The translations under genes and the position numbers were made by a program. This document shows, piece by piece, positions 1 through 8,749 of a stretch of 41,478 nucleotides of DNA. Position 1 is the first letter of the stretch. Every line of letters starts with the position of its first letter. Below the pieces are notes generated by a model that was not told the DNA's origin, searched no databases, and worked only from the letters and a program-made list of their open reading frames with translations. The stretch is from Dehalococcoidia bacterium UBA1328. Lineage in GTDB: Bacteria; Chloroflexota; Dehalococcoidia; Lucifugimonadales; Lucifugimonadaceae. The DNA lies in NCBI GenBank assembly GCA_002306815.1, contig DBTA01000019.1, forward strand, positions 45,856 to 87,333. The letters are read 5' to 3'.

Positions 1-391
1 GTTGAGTCTTTGTCAGGAAGTTGAGATCACTCCCATTTTCGCCCTACATGCAGACGTAGATTCCAGTCGGGATGAATCAATTAAGCTCAATCCGCCCGTG
101 CGACCGCCGCGCTACTTTTTGCAACACATTGCGTCTGCCTCAAGCGAGCGAGTATAGGCAAGTTGGAATGCCATGTCCACACTCAATTGTGCTAAGTGAC
201 TGCGAGGGATATCGATGTCATGCTCAAAACTAGTTGCAAATAGAACGTAAATTAGTGAATTTTGTTCGTGAAATCTGTTTTTGAGTCCCGATGAAAATTC
301 GTTTTGCTAAAAAACACGTATACGTGTAATGCAGCGGATTGGACGCTCATTGTAACTATCCATCGCCAGTCGACTCGTCTGGATTTATTCC
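1..391. other. Intergenic stretch at the left edge, no gene recognised
   Basis: I see no convincing coding region here. Short open frames on both strands lack recognisable motifs, and the one on the minus strand runs through the rpmB terminator. The only sharp signals are a 14-bp perfect palindrome at 314-327 and the terminator at the right end, both listed separately. Confidence 0.5.
314..327. promoter_or_regulatory. 14-bp perfect palindrome, operator-like
   Basis: ACACGTATACGTGT reads the same on both strands. It lies downstream of the rpmB terminator in a stretch without genes. The symmetry fits a dimeric DNA-binding protein, but no regulated gene is visible beside it and chance cannot be excluded. 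Confidence 0.25.
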
Positions 392-441
392 AAAAAAAAA
401 GCCCTTCTACGGAAAGAAAAGCTTCATTTTCCAATCGGGCT
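392..441 (-). terminator. Rho-independent terminator of rpmB
   Basis: Read on the minus strand, AGCCC and GGGCT close a hairpin with a second inner pairing (GGAAAA with TTTTCC), followed by a run of nine T. It lies 12 bases past the rpmB stop codon, as expected for a single-gene transcript. Confidence 0.75.
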
Positions 442-453
442 ACTAAACCGAAA

Positions 454-678
454 TTAGTCTGCGAGCAGAGAAACACCGCGCTTATCGAGAGTACGAATCT
501 CTCGAGCGGTCAATTTGATGCGGTAACGCTGACCATCAAGCACTACCCACTTGTTCTGCAGGTTTGGCTTAGAAATTTTACGCGTAGCGTTCAATGCGTG
601 TGAACGGTTGTTACCGAACATCGGCTTGGGTCGAGGACCTAGTCCAAGTTTTGCCCTGATCTGGTCGGAGCTTGGCAT
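454..678 (-). CDS. rpmB: 50S ribosomal protein L28
   Basis: Structural protein of the large ribosomal subunit, 74 residues. The core GNNRSHA (22-28), KPNLQNKW (37-44) and the end RTLDKRG (62-68) are characteristic of bacterial L28. The N-terminus is unusual: many L28 proteins start with a Cys-x-x-Cys zinc half-site, whereas this one reads MPSSDQIRAK and has no cysteine at all, so it appears to be a zinc-independent form. It is divergent from fakA. The neighbourhood rpmB/fakA/fakB/recG resembles the rpmB-yloV-recG order of Firmicutes and other Chloroflexota. A GAGAG about 10 bases upstream supports the ATG at 678. A second Met at residue 20 directly before the conserved GNN would be too short for the family. 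Confidence 0.9.
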   Translation of the reverse strand: MPSSDQIRAKLGLGPRPKPMFGNNRSHALNATRKISKPNLQNKWVVLDGQRYRIKLTAREIRTLDKRGVSLLAD

Positions 679-901
679 ATCTAATAAACTCTCGAAAAAT
701 AGTTCTACTTAGAGGGACGAACTCAGACAACGCTTGCGGCGCGACATCGAATGTGCATCCCGTGAGTGAGGTTACAACTGTTAAAACTACCATGCCGAAT
801 GACCGGTAACAACAGAAGCATATCCGGTGATTTACCTGTATTACCGTTCAGTGTGATCGGCTACCAATCGATATAGGATCCTTATCCCTTATAGTGAGCC
901 C

Positions 902-2575
902 ATGAGCAACGCTGAAACGAAAATATCCAGTAAAACGTCCTCTCGACTCACTGGCATGATCAGCGCCAGCGCAATGGCGTTGGAAGCGAACCGCGACACC
1001 ATCAATGCGTTGAACGTTTTTCCAGTGCCAGATGGCGATACCGGTACGAACATGCTACTCACACTTCGTTCGGTAATTGATGGAATGCCCAACGATACAT
1101 CGCAATCTGCAAACGACGTGGCAAAAATTATCGCGAGATCAGCCCTACTTGGTGCCAGAGGCAATTCGGGACTAATCCTTGCCCAGTACTTCAAAGGGCT
1201 TTCAGAAGCTATTGGTGAAGAATCCGAACTAACAGGCGAGCACTTCGCAAAATCGATCCGTTACGCCAGCGATGCTGCATATAAGGCACTTCCGAACCCG
1301 GTAGAAGGCACGATGCTCACCGTGTACCGGGAATGCGCCGAAATTGCCGAAGCAGCGGCAGCTAAAAACCCTGATCTCGAAAGCGTGATGACGATCGTCG
1401 CCGAGGAGGCGCTGAAATCAGTCCAGCGAACACCCGGCCTTCTCCCAATCCTGGCTGAAGCCGAGGTTGTCGACTCAGGTGGATTCGGCTTTGCGGTGAT
1501 GGTTGATGGCGCACTCAGATCGCTTAAAGGTGAAGAGCCGTTCGGGCGTGAGATACAGGTTCCGATGCCAAACGGAACCGATTTCACTGGTTCGATCAAG
1601 GCCGATTTTGTCGATGCGTCTGAAGAGAACGACTGGGGTTACTGCACGGTGTTCGCAATCGAATCTGCTGAAATCGATGTTGACAAGCTCCGTAATCACA
1701 TGGCTGACATCGGCAGGTCTGCCGTCGTCGATGGCAGCGAAGGAATCGCCAAGGTCCACGTACACATGGAAGACCCAGGACAGGCACTAACTGCGGGACT
1801 CGCCTACGGTCAACTGTCGAACATCGAAATCGCGAACATGGATTCCCAGGCGTCTCACTGGGCATCGGATCGAAGAGAAGATTCTGAAACAACGCAATCG
1901 GCATCCGAGAAACGATTACCGATAGCCGTTGTGGCGGTCGCTATGGGAGACGGTCTATCCGACCTGATCGTAAGCACCGGCATGGGTGCGACCTCGGTAT
2001 TGAAAGGAGGAGACACGATGAATCCGTCTGTATCCGACCTTCTTAAAGCTGTCGAGTCGGCACCTTCAGACACGGTAATTTTGCTCCCGAACAACAAAAA
2101 CATCGTGCCTGCCGCACTTGAAGTTCATGACTTGACCGAGAAGGATGTCAGAGTGATCCCGACTCGATCAGTTCAAACAGGGGTTGCCGCACTGCTTGAG
2201 TTCAACGACACCGTAAGCATCGACGAAAACGAAGAGGCCATGAACGATGTTGTTGGCGAAATCGGTGACGGGCGAGTTTGCCGAGCAACGCGTGACGCCA
2301 ACGTTTACGGTCACGAGATCCGTGAAGGAATGGCGTTCGCAACTTTCAATGACGACATTGTTTCAGTCGGAGGTGATCCACAGTTCGTGCTGACGAAATT
2401 GATTGAATCAAAAGCAGAAGATGCTGAAATAATCACCGTATATACAGGGGAATCCATTCCCAGGGAACAAGTCAGATCGACAGCTGAACTGCTCGAAGGC
2501 AAGTTCGGCGACATCGAAATCGAAGTTGTCTACGGCGGACAACCCCACTACGACTATCTGGTTGCAGTAGAGTAG
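902..2575 (+). CDS. fakA: Fatty acid kinase subunit A, DAK2/DegV-type (FakA/YloV)
   Basis: ATP-binding subunit of the two-part fatty acid kinase, which phosphorylates FakB-bound fatty acids to acyl-phosphates for phospholipid synthesis. The protein has 557 residues, the usual length. The N-terminal DAK2 kinase domain (about 15-215) holds NVFPVPDGDTGTNM at 38-51, whose Asp residues coordinate the Mg ions of ATP. GARGNSG near residue 90 is a second nucleotide-site motif. The middle and C-terminal parts correspond to the FakA linker and the DegV-like FakB-interacting region. The adjacent downstream gene encodes a DegV/FakB protein, so kinase and carrier are co-transcribed. The asp23/yloU gene that often separates rpmB from fakA is absent. 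The start is the ATG at 902, with only a weak upstream ribosome-binding sequence. Confidence 0.9.
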   Translation: MSNAETKISSKTSSRLTGMISASAMALEANRDTINALNVFPVPDGDTGTNMLLTLRSVIDGMPNDTSQSANDVAKIIARSALLGARGNSGLILAQYFKGLSEAIGEESELTGEHFAKSIRYASDAAYKALPNPVEGTMLTVYRECAEIAEAAAAKNPDLESVMTIVAEEALKSVQRTPGLLPILAEAEVVDSGGFGFAVMVDGALRSLKGEEPFGREIQVPMPNGTDFTGSIKADFVDASEENDWGYCTVFAIESAEIDVDKLRNHMADIGRSAVVDGSEGIAKVHVHMEDPGQALTAGLAYGQLSNIEIANMDSQASHWASDRREDSETTQSASEKRLPIAVVAVAMGDGLSDLIVSTGMGATSVLKGGDTMNPSVSDLLKAVESAPSDTVILLPNNKNIVPAALEVHDLTEKDVRVIPTRSVQTGVAALLEFNDTVSIDENEEAMNDVVGEIGDGRVCRATRDANVYGHEIREGMAFATFNDDIVSVGGDPQFVLTKLIESKAEDAEIITVYTGESIPREQVRSTAELLEGKFGDIEIEVVYGGQPHYDYLVAVE

Positions 2576-2580
2576 CCTGA

Positions 2581-2600
2581 TGCCAGAGCTAAATCTGGCA
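2581..2600 (+). other. Perfect 7-bp hairpin between fakA and fakB
   Basis: TGCCAGA and TCTGGCA flank a 6-base loop directly after the fakA stop codon. There is no T run, so it is unlikely to be a full terminator. It may protect or process the fakA mRNA end within the operon. Confidence 0.45.
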
Positions 2601-2619
2601 GCGAGTATTTCAGGGCTGG

Positions 2620-2638
2620 GAGACCTAGATCAGGTCTC
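2620..2638 (+). other. Second perfect 7-bp hairpin before fakB
   Basis: GAGACCT and AGGTCTC flank a 5-base loop and are followed by only three T. It ends about 20 bases before the fakB ATG. With the hairpin at 2581-2600 it forms a tandem pair filling the 84-bp gap. It could be a weak terminator or attenuator setting the fakB to fakA ratio. Confidence 0.45.
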
Positions 2639-2659
2639 TTTCCACAGTGGAGCGTAAAC

Positions 2660-3511
2660 ATGAGCATCGCGGTAGTAACGGATAGTACGTCTGACCTTCC
2701 GGTTGATATTGCAAAGCAACACGATATTTCGGTTGTACCACTCAACGTACACATCGAGGATGACACGTTCCTTGACGGAATAACGATCTCGGCTGCGGAA
2801 ATGTATCGGCGACTGCCCGACCAGAAAGTTATTCCTACTACTTCGGCTCCTTCGATTGGAACATTTCTCGAAGTCTACGAAAAGCTCGCAGAAACCCACG
2901 ACGAAATCATTTCGATTCACATTAGCGCCAAGCTAAGCCTGACTCATGGTTCTGCTGTTAACGCCGCAGAAGAAATGATGGCGAAAGGAACGCGTGTAGA
3001 GGTTGTAGATACTCAACAAGCCTCTATGGCGCTTGGTTGGACTGCGGTTCAAGTTGCGGAACTTACAACCGGAGGTGGATCGATCGAAGAAGCAGTTGCA
3101 CTGGCGAAAAGCGCCGCCGGGCGAGCCTCGTTTATCGGAATGGTCGACACGCTGGAATATCTCGTTAGAGGGGGGCGAATCGGTAAAGCAAGAGGATTCG
3201 TCGGTTCACTACTCCGAGTCCAACCGATCCTGACATTAATTGAAGGCGAAGCACACCCGGTTGCGCGAGTAAGAAATCGCAATAAGGGTCTTGCTGAACT
3301 TCAAAAGATGGTCGCTGAAGCTGCCCCACTCGACAAATTAGCGGTTCTCTACACGACCGAAGAAGACGTCGCTGAACAAATCGCCAACTCTATTTCCGAC
3401 TACGCACCTGGTGGCGAAGCTGTGGTAGCTCAGCTAGGCCCAGTAGTTGGTAACTATCTCGGCCCTGGCACCCTGGGACTTGGACTCATCAGGTCAGATT
3501 CGGGCGCATGA
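2660..3511 (+). CDS. fakB: DegV family fatty-acid-binding protein (FakB)
   Basis: Carrier subunit that holds a fatty acid and presents its carboxylate to FakA. The 283 residues match the DegV fold throughout: the N-terminal VVTDSTSDLP (5-14), TTSAPSIG (60-67) for fatty-acid headgroup contacts, a central YLVRGGRIGKA segment and the C-terminal GPVVGNYLGPGTLGLG, where HxGPG-like sequences usually sit. GTGGAG upstream supports the ATG at 2660. The stop codon overlaps the recG start by 4 bases (ATGA), implying translational coupling. It lies in the fakA-fakB-recG operon. The assignment to DegV is firm; the fatty-acid specificity (saturated or unsaturated) cannot be read from the sequence. Confidence 0.87.
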   Translation: MSIAVVTDSTSDLPVDIAKQHDISVVPLNVHIEDDTFLDGITISAAEMYRRLPDQKVIPTTSAPSIGTFLEVYEKLAETHDEIISIHISAKLSLTHGSAVNAAEEMMAKGTRVEVVDTQQASMALGWTAVQVAELTTGGGSIEEAVALAKSAAGRASFIGMVDTLEYLVRGGRIGKARGFVGSLLRVQPILTLIEGEAHPVARVRNRNKGLAELQKMVAEAAPLDKLAVLYTTEEDVAEQIANSISDYAPGGEAVVAQLGPVVGNYLGPGTLGLGLIRSDSGA

Positions 3512-6048
3512 ACGAAGGCGGACGCAAAACAGCTCGCCGATCACGATACAAGGCGACCAGTTCCAAGTCTGATTCTGCGCCCAACCGCGCAATCAACGCT
3601 CTCAAAAACATCCTCGAGCTCGAACGCAAGCTTGAGTTTACCGATCGCGCCGTTATGGGTGGCTTGGACCGTTTCATAGAACGTTCAGCAGAATCAATGC
3701 CTTGGATTCGGGACATCGAACCATTACGCGGTACGAGTTACGCAGTTTTACAGCCCGGGCAACGCCACAGGTGGGCGTCAGCAGTGATAGGGCGTCTACG
3801 TTCGGAATCAGGTAGCGAAATCAAATCTGCGCCAATTCCTAAAGTCACTCCAAAAAAACCTGCGGCTAGAAAGAAATCTTCTTCCGCTAAATACACTCTG
3901 GACACACCACTTGAGGAACTGAAATTCATCCAAAAGGCGACCCGCCCAAAGCTTGGCAGGCTCGGCGTCACGAATCTTCGTGAAATGACGCGATTGTTCC
4001 CGAACAGGCACTTGGATTATTCGCAAGTGACGAAAATCGGTGAAGTCATCTTTGGAGAGCAAATGACGGTTGCTGGCCGTGTGGTTCGCTCTGAATCAGC
4101 AAAGATTGGACCGCCACCTGGTGCTGCCAAAATCTTGATCAACGACGGCACAGGACTTCTTGAAGCGACGTTCTTCCGTCAGGCATATCTTGCGAATCGG
4201 TTCAAGCTTGGTGGATTCGTTGCGTTTTCTGGCGAGATTGGAGCGTTCAACAATCGGGCTCAAATGCAGAATCCCGAATACGACCAGCTCTCGGCGAACT
4301 CGGCGAAGTCGAACAGCAACGGTGAAATCCAACTCACCCACGCAGGTAACTTGTTACCCGTTTATCCGTCGACAGATGGACTCGTTCAAAGGTCGATTCG
4401 AACCGCCACTCGTAAATCCCTCGATATCGGACTTCCACTGCTCGAAGAGTTCCTCGATGGCGACCTGAAACAGCGTCATTCATTCATAGGATTAGAGGAC
4501 GCTGTTGAGTCGATGCACTACCCGGATTCAGCAGAAAAGCAGTTCCAGGCACGACGTAGGCTCGCGTTCGATGAACTCTTCATGTACCAACTCGCCGCGC
4601 TAAAGAAGAAGTCTGAGTGGCAGAATCGACGGGATGGCATCGAAATCGAGGGATCAAAAGCCCGACCCGTGGTTGAATCGTTCCTCGCATCGCTCGAGTT
4701 TGAACTTACTGAAGACCAGAAAAACTCTCTCGAACGACTTCTCGACGACATGGCGTCAGGAGTCCCGATGGGTCGACTTCTGCAAGGTGAAGTTGGAAGC
4801 GGAAAAACCATAGTCGCTCTTTCATGCCTGCTTGCGGTCAACTCGTCCGGTTATCAAGGGGCCCTCATGGCTCCCACCGAAGTGCTGGCCGAACAGCACT
4901 TCCTGAGTATCGCCAATCAGCTCGGTGCCGAATCATTGCTCGGTGAACCGAAAGACGCAGTACGACACGCCAGTTTGCCGGGTAAAGGCAATCGCCGGAT
5001 AAACATGGTTTTGCTGATCGGAAGCCTGCAAGCTTCGATCAAAAAACGGATTCAGCAAATGATCGCCGAGGGCGAAGCGGATCTAATTATTGGAACTCAT
5101 GCTTTGCTGCAAGAACAGGTATCCATTCCGAAACTTGGGCTTGCCGTAGTCGACGAACAACATCGTTTCGGTGTCGAACAACGAAGTGCGCTAACGCGGC
5201 GTGAACCGCCGCCGCACCTACTTGCAATGTCGGCGACACCGATTCCACGTACGTTGTCTCTAACTGTCTACGGCGATCTCGACATCACTACACTCAAAAT
5301 TCTTCCAAAAGGTCGCAAGCCGATCATCACTTCGCTGGCAAATAGCAATGTGAGAGAAAACGCCGCATACGAACTGGTACGCCGTCAGGTGGATGAAGGA
5401 AAGCAGGCGTTCGTAGTTTGCCCTTTGATCGAACCCTCTGACTCAATTGAGGCAGCGTCGGCTGTTCAGGAATTCGATCGATTGTCGAATGGCGAGTTCC
5501 GTGAGCTTAGGGTTGGACTTCTACATGGTCGAATGAATCTTGCTGAGAAACAGGACGTGATGGATCGTTTCCGTCAAAAAGCTCTGGATGTTCTCGTCGC
5601 AACACCTGTAATCGAAGTAGGTGTGGACATTCCTAACGCCACGGTAATGATGATCATGAGCGCAAACCGATTCGGACTCGCCCAGCTTCATCAACTACGC
5701 GGAAGGGTTGGCCGCGGCGGATCCGAGAGTTCCTGTGTGCTGATGTCTAACACACACGGCACAACCGCTACCGAACGTATCCAGGCGGTTCTCGACCACG
5801 ACGATGGTTTCAAACTCGCCGAAGAAGATCTTCGTATCAGGGGGCCAGGTGACTACATGGGCACGCGCCAGAGCGGGTGGGACGAGCTAAAAGTAGCAAC
5901 CATTGATGATGTTGATTTACTGCAGGTTGCCCGTCGGGAAGCAGCAGACTTGTTTGCGGACGGCACACTCGACGGATTGGAGTCGAATCCACCACTTTCG
6001 AAAGAACTCGAACGGGTAACGTCATCGCAAATCACTGAGTTTTCATAG
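3508..6048 (+). CDS. recG: ATP-dependent DNA helicase RecG
   Basis: Double-strand branch-migration helicase that remodels stalled replication forks and Holliday junctions. The protein is 846 residues, longer than the roughly 690 typical of E. coli and Bacillus RecG, because of an extra N-terminal region of about 150 residues. That region includes a Lys/Ala/Ser-rich linker near 110-130. Next comes the wedge (OB-fold) domain around residues 190-260, then the helicase core: Walker A GEVGSGKT (about 428-435), DEQHRFG (motif II), SATPIPRT (motif III), and the C-terminal GRVGRGG and EEDLRIRGPGDYMGTRQSG signatures, all intact. The start overlaps the fakB stop by 4 bases. Linkage of recG to fakA is common in Firmicutes and Chloroflexota. 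The N-terminal extension is a feature I associate with Chloroflexota RecG. Confidence 0.95.
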   Translation: MNEGGRKTARRSRYKATSSKSDSAPNRAINALKNILELERKLEFTDRAVMGGLDRFIERSAESMPWIRDIEPLRGTSYAVLQPGQRHRWASAVIGRLRSESGSEIKSAPIPKVTPKKPAARKKSSSAKYTLDTPLEELKFIQKATRPKLGRLGVTNLREMTRLFPNRHLDYSQVTKIGEVIFGEQMTVAGRVVRSESAKIGPPPGAAKILINDGTGLLEATFFRQAYLANRFKLGGFVAFSGEIGAFNNRAQMQNPEYDQLSANSAKSNSNGEIQLTHAGNLLPVYPSTDGLVQRSIRTATRKSLDIGLPLLEEFLDGDLKQRHSFIGLEDAVESMHYPDSAEKQFQARRRLAFDELFMYQLAALKKKSEWQNRRDGIEIEGSKARPVVESFLASLEFELTEDQKNSLERLLDDMASGVPMGRLLQGEVGSGKTIVALSCLLAVNSSGYQGALMAPTEVLAEQHFLSIANQLGAESLLGEPKDAVRHASLPGKGNRRINMVLLIGSLQASIKKRIQQMIAEGEADLIIGTHALLQEQVSIPKLGLAVVDEQHRFGVEQRSALTRREPPPHLLAMSATPIPRTLSLTVYGDLDITTLKILPKGRKPIITSLANSNVRENAAYELVRRQVDEGKQAFVVCPLIEPSDSIEAASAVQEFDRLSNGEFRELRVGLLHGRMNLAEKQDVMDRFRQKALDVLVATPVIEVGVDIPNATVMMIMSANRFGLAQLHQLRGRVGRGGSESSCVLMSNTHGTTATERIQAVLDHDDGFKLAEEDLRIRGPGDYMGTRQSGWDELKVATIDDVDLLQVARREAADLFADGTLDGLESNPPLSKELERVTSSQITEFS

Positions 6049-6113
6049 TTAATTTTGCGGTAATCAGGCAGTTTGTTAGCCAGCTAAGTAAATACGGAAA
6101 CATGATCGAATAA

Positions 6114-6875
6114 ATGGGTAATTCAAAGATTGTCGTAACAGGAATGAGCGGACTAATCGGCGGGCTTGCGGGTCGAAAGTTCGCAGAAAGCTACGATGTT
6201 TCCGCACTCGGAAGATCAGAAGTCGAAGGGTTTCCGACAACTATCGCCGATATTGGCGATGGCATTGACGAAATATTGCCTGCGCTCGAAGGTGTTGAAA
6301 CGGTTGTGCACATGGCAGCGTCACGTGGCGATGTGCCCGCTGAAACACACATCAAGGCAAACGTTACAGGCGCCTACAACCTGTTTGAGGCTTGTCGAAT
6401 TACGGGCGTAAAACGCATCGTTGCCGCAAGCACCGGAGCTGTTATTGCCGGCTACGAAAAAGATGATCCGTTTAAATCACTCGTTCACGATCCTGATTTC
6501 GAAATGCCCGACCCTCGCCCGATGATCAAGGTCGACGACCCGATTCGACCTCCTAACATGTACTCGGTTTCAAAAATGTTCACGGAAAACCTCGGGCGAA
6601 TGTATTCCGAGCAGCACGACATGTCGATAATTTGTATTCGTATCGGAAAGGTCGAAATCGAAGACGTCCCCCTGAACGCTCGAAACGCATCGGTGTGGTG
6701 CAGTCATCGAGACATAATCCAAATGATCGACAAGGCGGTTCACGCACCAGAAGACCTGAAATACGCCGTTGTATTCGCCTGCTCTGACAACCCGACGAGG
6801 TACCGAGATATAGAACACGCCCGCAACGTGATCGGTTTTGTACCTAAAGACAGCGCCGCCGATCACGGTTTTTAG
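6114..6875 (+). CDS. NAD-dependent epimerase/dehydratase (extended SDR)
   Basis: Extended short-chain dehydrogenase of 253 residues. The dinucleotide-binding signature GMSGLIGG is at 10-17, a HMAA motif at 66-69, and the active-site pair Tyr150-x-x-x-Lys154 sits in MYSVSK, with Ser106/Thr107 as the probable third catalytic residue. The short length and the compact substrate region resemble uronate dehydrogenases and related sugar-acid oxidases more than nucleotide-sugar epimerases, but the substrate is not determined. It starts 65 bases after recG and is followed after 9 bases by cobO, so the two are probably co-transcribed. Sugar-acid chemistry would fit the mannonate-dehydratase-like genes further along. 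Confidence 0.75.
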   Translation: MGNSKIVVTGMSGLIGGLAGRKFAESYDVSALGRSEVEGFPTTIADIGDGIDEILPALEGVETVVHMAASRGDVPAETHIKANVTGAYNLFEACRITGVKRIVAASTGAVIAGYEKDDPFKSLVHDPDFEMPDPRPMIKVDDPIRPPNMYSVSKMFTENLGRMYSEQHDMSIICIRIGKVEIEDVPLNARNASVWCSHRDIIQMIDKAVHAPEDLKYAVVFACSDNPTRYRDIEHARNVIGFVPKDSAADHGF

Positions 6876-6884
6876 GAAATCGAA

Positions 6885-7457
6885 ATGCCAAAAAATCCAC
6901 CAGAATCCTTCACACCTCCACCTAATTTGACCCGTGAACGACGCGGACTCACCGTAATCAACACGGGCAACGGCAAGGGAAAGAGCACAGCCGCTTTTGG
7001 AACCATGCTTCGAGCATGGGGACGCGGCATGAATGTTTGTGCCGTTCAGTTCATCAAGAGCGAAAAATCGATGTATGGCGAGCAAATGGCAGCCGAGAAG
7101 CTCGGTATCGATATTATCGCTTCAGGTCGAGGCTTCACCTGGACTTCCAAAGACCTTTCGGAAGACGAATCACGAGCCCAACACGGCTGGGCGCTCGCGA
7201 AAGAGAAGATCGAATCCGGTGAATACGACGTGATCGTGTTGGACGAGTTCACTTATCCGATTACGTACGGCTGGATCGATGTCGAAGACGTGATCGAATG
7301 CCTGAAAAATCGACCCGAGATGCTCCACGTTATCGTTACCGGTAGAGATGCTGATACAAAGATCGTCGAGTACGCCGACCTAGTAACAGAAATGAACGAA
7401 ATCAAACACCCTTACCGCGATCAGGGCATCCCCGCACAGAAAGGCGTCGAGTTCTAA
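6885..7457 (+). CDS. cobO: Cob(I)yrinic acid a,c-diamide adenosyltransferase
   Basis: Transfers the adenosyl group of ATP to cob(I)alamin or its corrinoid precursors in B12 synthesis and salvage. The 190 residues match the CobO/BtuR family. The phosphate-binding loop GNGKGKSTAAFG is at 28-39, the conserved RGMNVCAVQFIK segment follows, VLDEFTYP carries the Walker-B-like acidic residues, and ADLVTEM with HPYRDQGIPAQKG closes the protein as in the family. No other cobalamin gene or riboswitch is visible nearby, which suggests a salvage role. The ATG at 6885 follows a stretch GGAAATCGAA serving as ribosome-binding site. Confidence 0.92.
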   Translation: MPKNPPESFTPPPNLTRERRGLTVINTGNGKGKSTAAFGTMLRAWGRGMNVCAVQFIKSEKSMYGEQMAAEKLGIDIIASGRGFTWTSKDLSEDESRAQHGWALAKEKIESGEYDVIVLDEFTYPITYGWIDVEDVIECLKNRPEMLHVIVTGRDADTKIVEYADLVTEMNEIKHPYRDQGIPAQKGVEF

Positions 7458-7663
7458 AAATCGTCCCCAGTAGAAGAAACGAATTACCTCTCCGTCTCTG
7501 CTAGAAAGTACACGTTCCTCAAACTCGTTCAAGAATCTGCTGTAACACCCGAAATCCCGAATACAACTGATGCCAAGACATGGGTCTAGGGGTGGGGACA
7601 GAACTCTCACTCGAGGGAAAGAACAAGAATCTCACACCTAGAAAATAAAAGCGGGTTGGAAAC

Positions 7664-7687
7664 AAAAAAGTTCAATCCACTCGAACT
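7664..7687 (-). terminator. Rho-independent terminator after the SDR at 7706
   Basis: On the minus strand, AGTTCGA and TTGAACT pair (one G-T wobble) around a 5-base loop and are followed directly by six T. It lies about 20 bases beyond the SDR stop codon. The rest of the 7458-7705 gap shows nothing coding. Confidence 0.65.
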
Positions 7688-7705
7688 AATCTTACCAGCG
7701 GACCC

Positions 7706-8512
7706 TTATTGCATTACCTGGCCGCCATCGCACTGGATGGTCTGTCCTGTGATGTTTCGAGCCTCTTCAGAAGCTAGGAAGGTAACGAGAGCTCCAATGT
7801 CCTCAGGAGACTGAGGTCGACCCATCGGAATTACTTCCTTGAGGGCACCCATGAACACTTCGTACTTATCTTGACCGACTACCGCTTCGTCGCCAAGAGC
7901 CTCACGCTCTTTCATCCAATCCTGGTGGAACTGCGTCCAGATCCGGCCGGGAGCAACAGCGTTGACATTGATGTTCTCAAGAGCGAACTCACGAGCGAGA
8001 GCTTGAGTGTAAGCAACTACGGCCATTTTTGTCGTGGCGTAGTAGGCGGTCTGGTACTTAGCTGCCTTAGCTGCGACTGATGAAATGTTGATGATCTTGC
8101 CAGCCTTGCGTTCTCGCATTTGTGGCAAAACAGCCTCGGTCACGTCGGAAAGACCCTTTACATTGATCTTCCAGGTGAACTCCCAGTCAACATCTCGAAA
8201 TCCGGTTCCTGTCGAACCAGGCGCTCCGGCTACACCAGCGTTGTTGACGAGAATGTCGATCTGACCAGCATCTGCTGTGAGTTTCTCAACCGCAGCAATT
8301 ACTGAATCCTTGTCGGAAACATCCATTTTTGCCGTGTATGCCTTGCGCCCGATAGCCTCTACCTGTTTAGCGGCTGAAGCAGCGTTGTCTTCGTTTAGGT
8401 CAGCTATCGCAATGTCGGCTCCCTGAGCTGCCAGCTTCATCACTATGCCAAGACCCAGTCCCTGCCCGCCACCGGTGACAAGGGCAACTTTTCTACTCAA
8501 GTCTGCAAACAT
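7706..8512 (-). CDS. Short-chain dehydrogenase/reductase (classical SDR)
   Basis: NAD(P)-dependent oxidoreductase of 268 residues with every classical SDR element: TGGGQGLG at 13-20 (cofactor loop), Asp38 after the second strand (favouring NAD), NNAG at 90-93, Ser144/Ser145, Tyr158-x-x-x-Lys162, and the C-terminal GQTIQCDGGQVMQ typical of FabG-like enzymes. A longer loop near 185-215 probably caps the substrate site. The substrate is unknown; a secondary alcohol, polyol or 3-oxo acid is possible. It is transcribed alone on the minus strand with its own terminator, convergent with cobO and divergent from the NHL-repeat gene. Confidence 0.85.
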   Translation of the reverse strand: MFADLSRKVALVTGGGQGLGLGIVMKLAAQGADIAIADLNEDNAASAAKQVEAIGRKAYTAKMDVSDKDSVIAAVEKLTADAGQIDILVNNAGVAGAPGSTGTGFRDVDWEFTWKINVKGLSDVTEAVLPQMRERKAGKIINISSVAAKAAKYQTAYYATTKMAVVAYTQALAREFALENINVNAVAPGRIWTQFHQDWMKEREALGDEAVVGQDKYEVFMGALKEVIPMGRPQSPEDIGALVTFLASEEARNITGQTIQCDGGQVMQ

Positions 8513-8749
8513 TTATTCAGTTCTTCCTGTTCAAAAACGTAGGATTTCGTCGTCATACCATCAGATCGATGTGCCAAACACCGAACGCACCTAAACGACC
8601 GGTAAAAATTTTCTACACATAAATCTACCAAGATTTGTGCCTCGTGCAGGGATTCGCATGAAATGTTCACCCACGAAGCCTGCCCCAGAAGTACCATTCG
8701 TTCAATTCGACGTAGATCTCCCACACAACGAACAAGATCCCTTAAACAA

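Noticed and set aside
252..603. Open frames on both strands (minus 252-476, plus 304-603)
   Set aside because: They overlap each other, the rpmB terminator and the rpmB gene itself, and show no protein-like motif.
1475..1904. Several 95-110-codon frames opposite or shifted inside fakA
   Set aside because: All lie within a well-supported gene and are shadows of its codon use.
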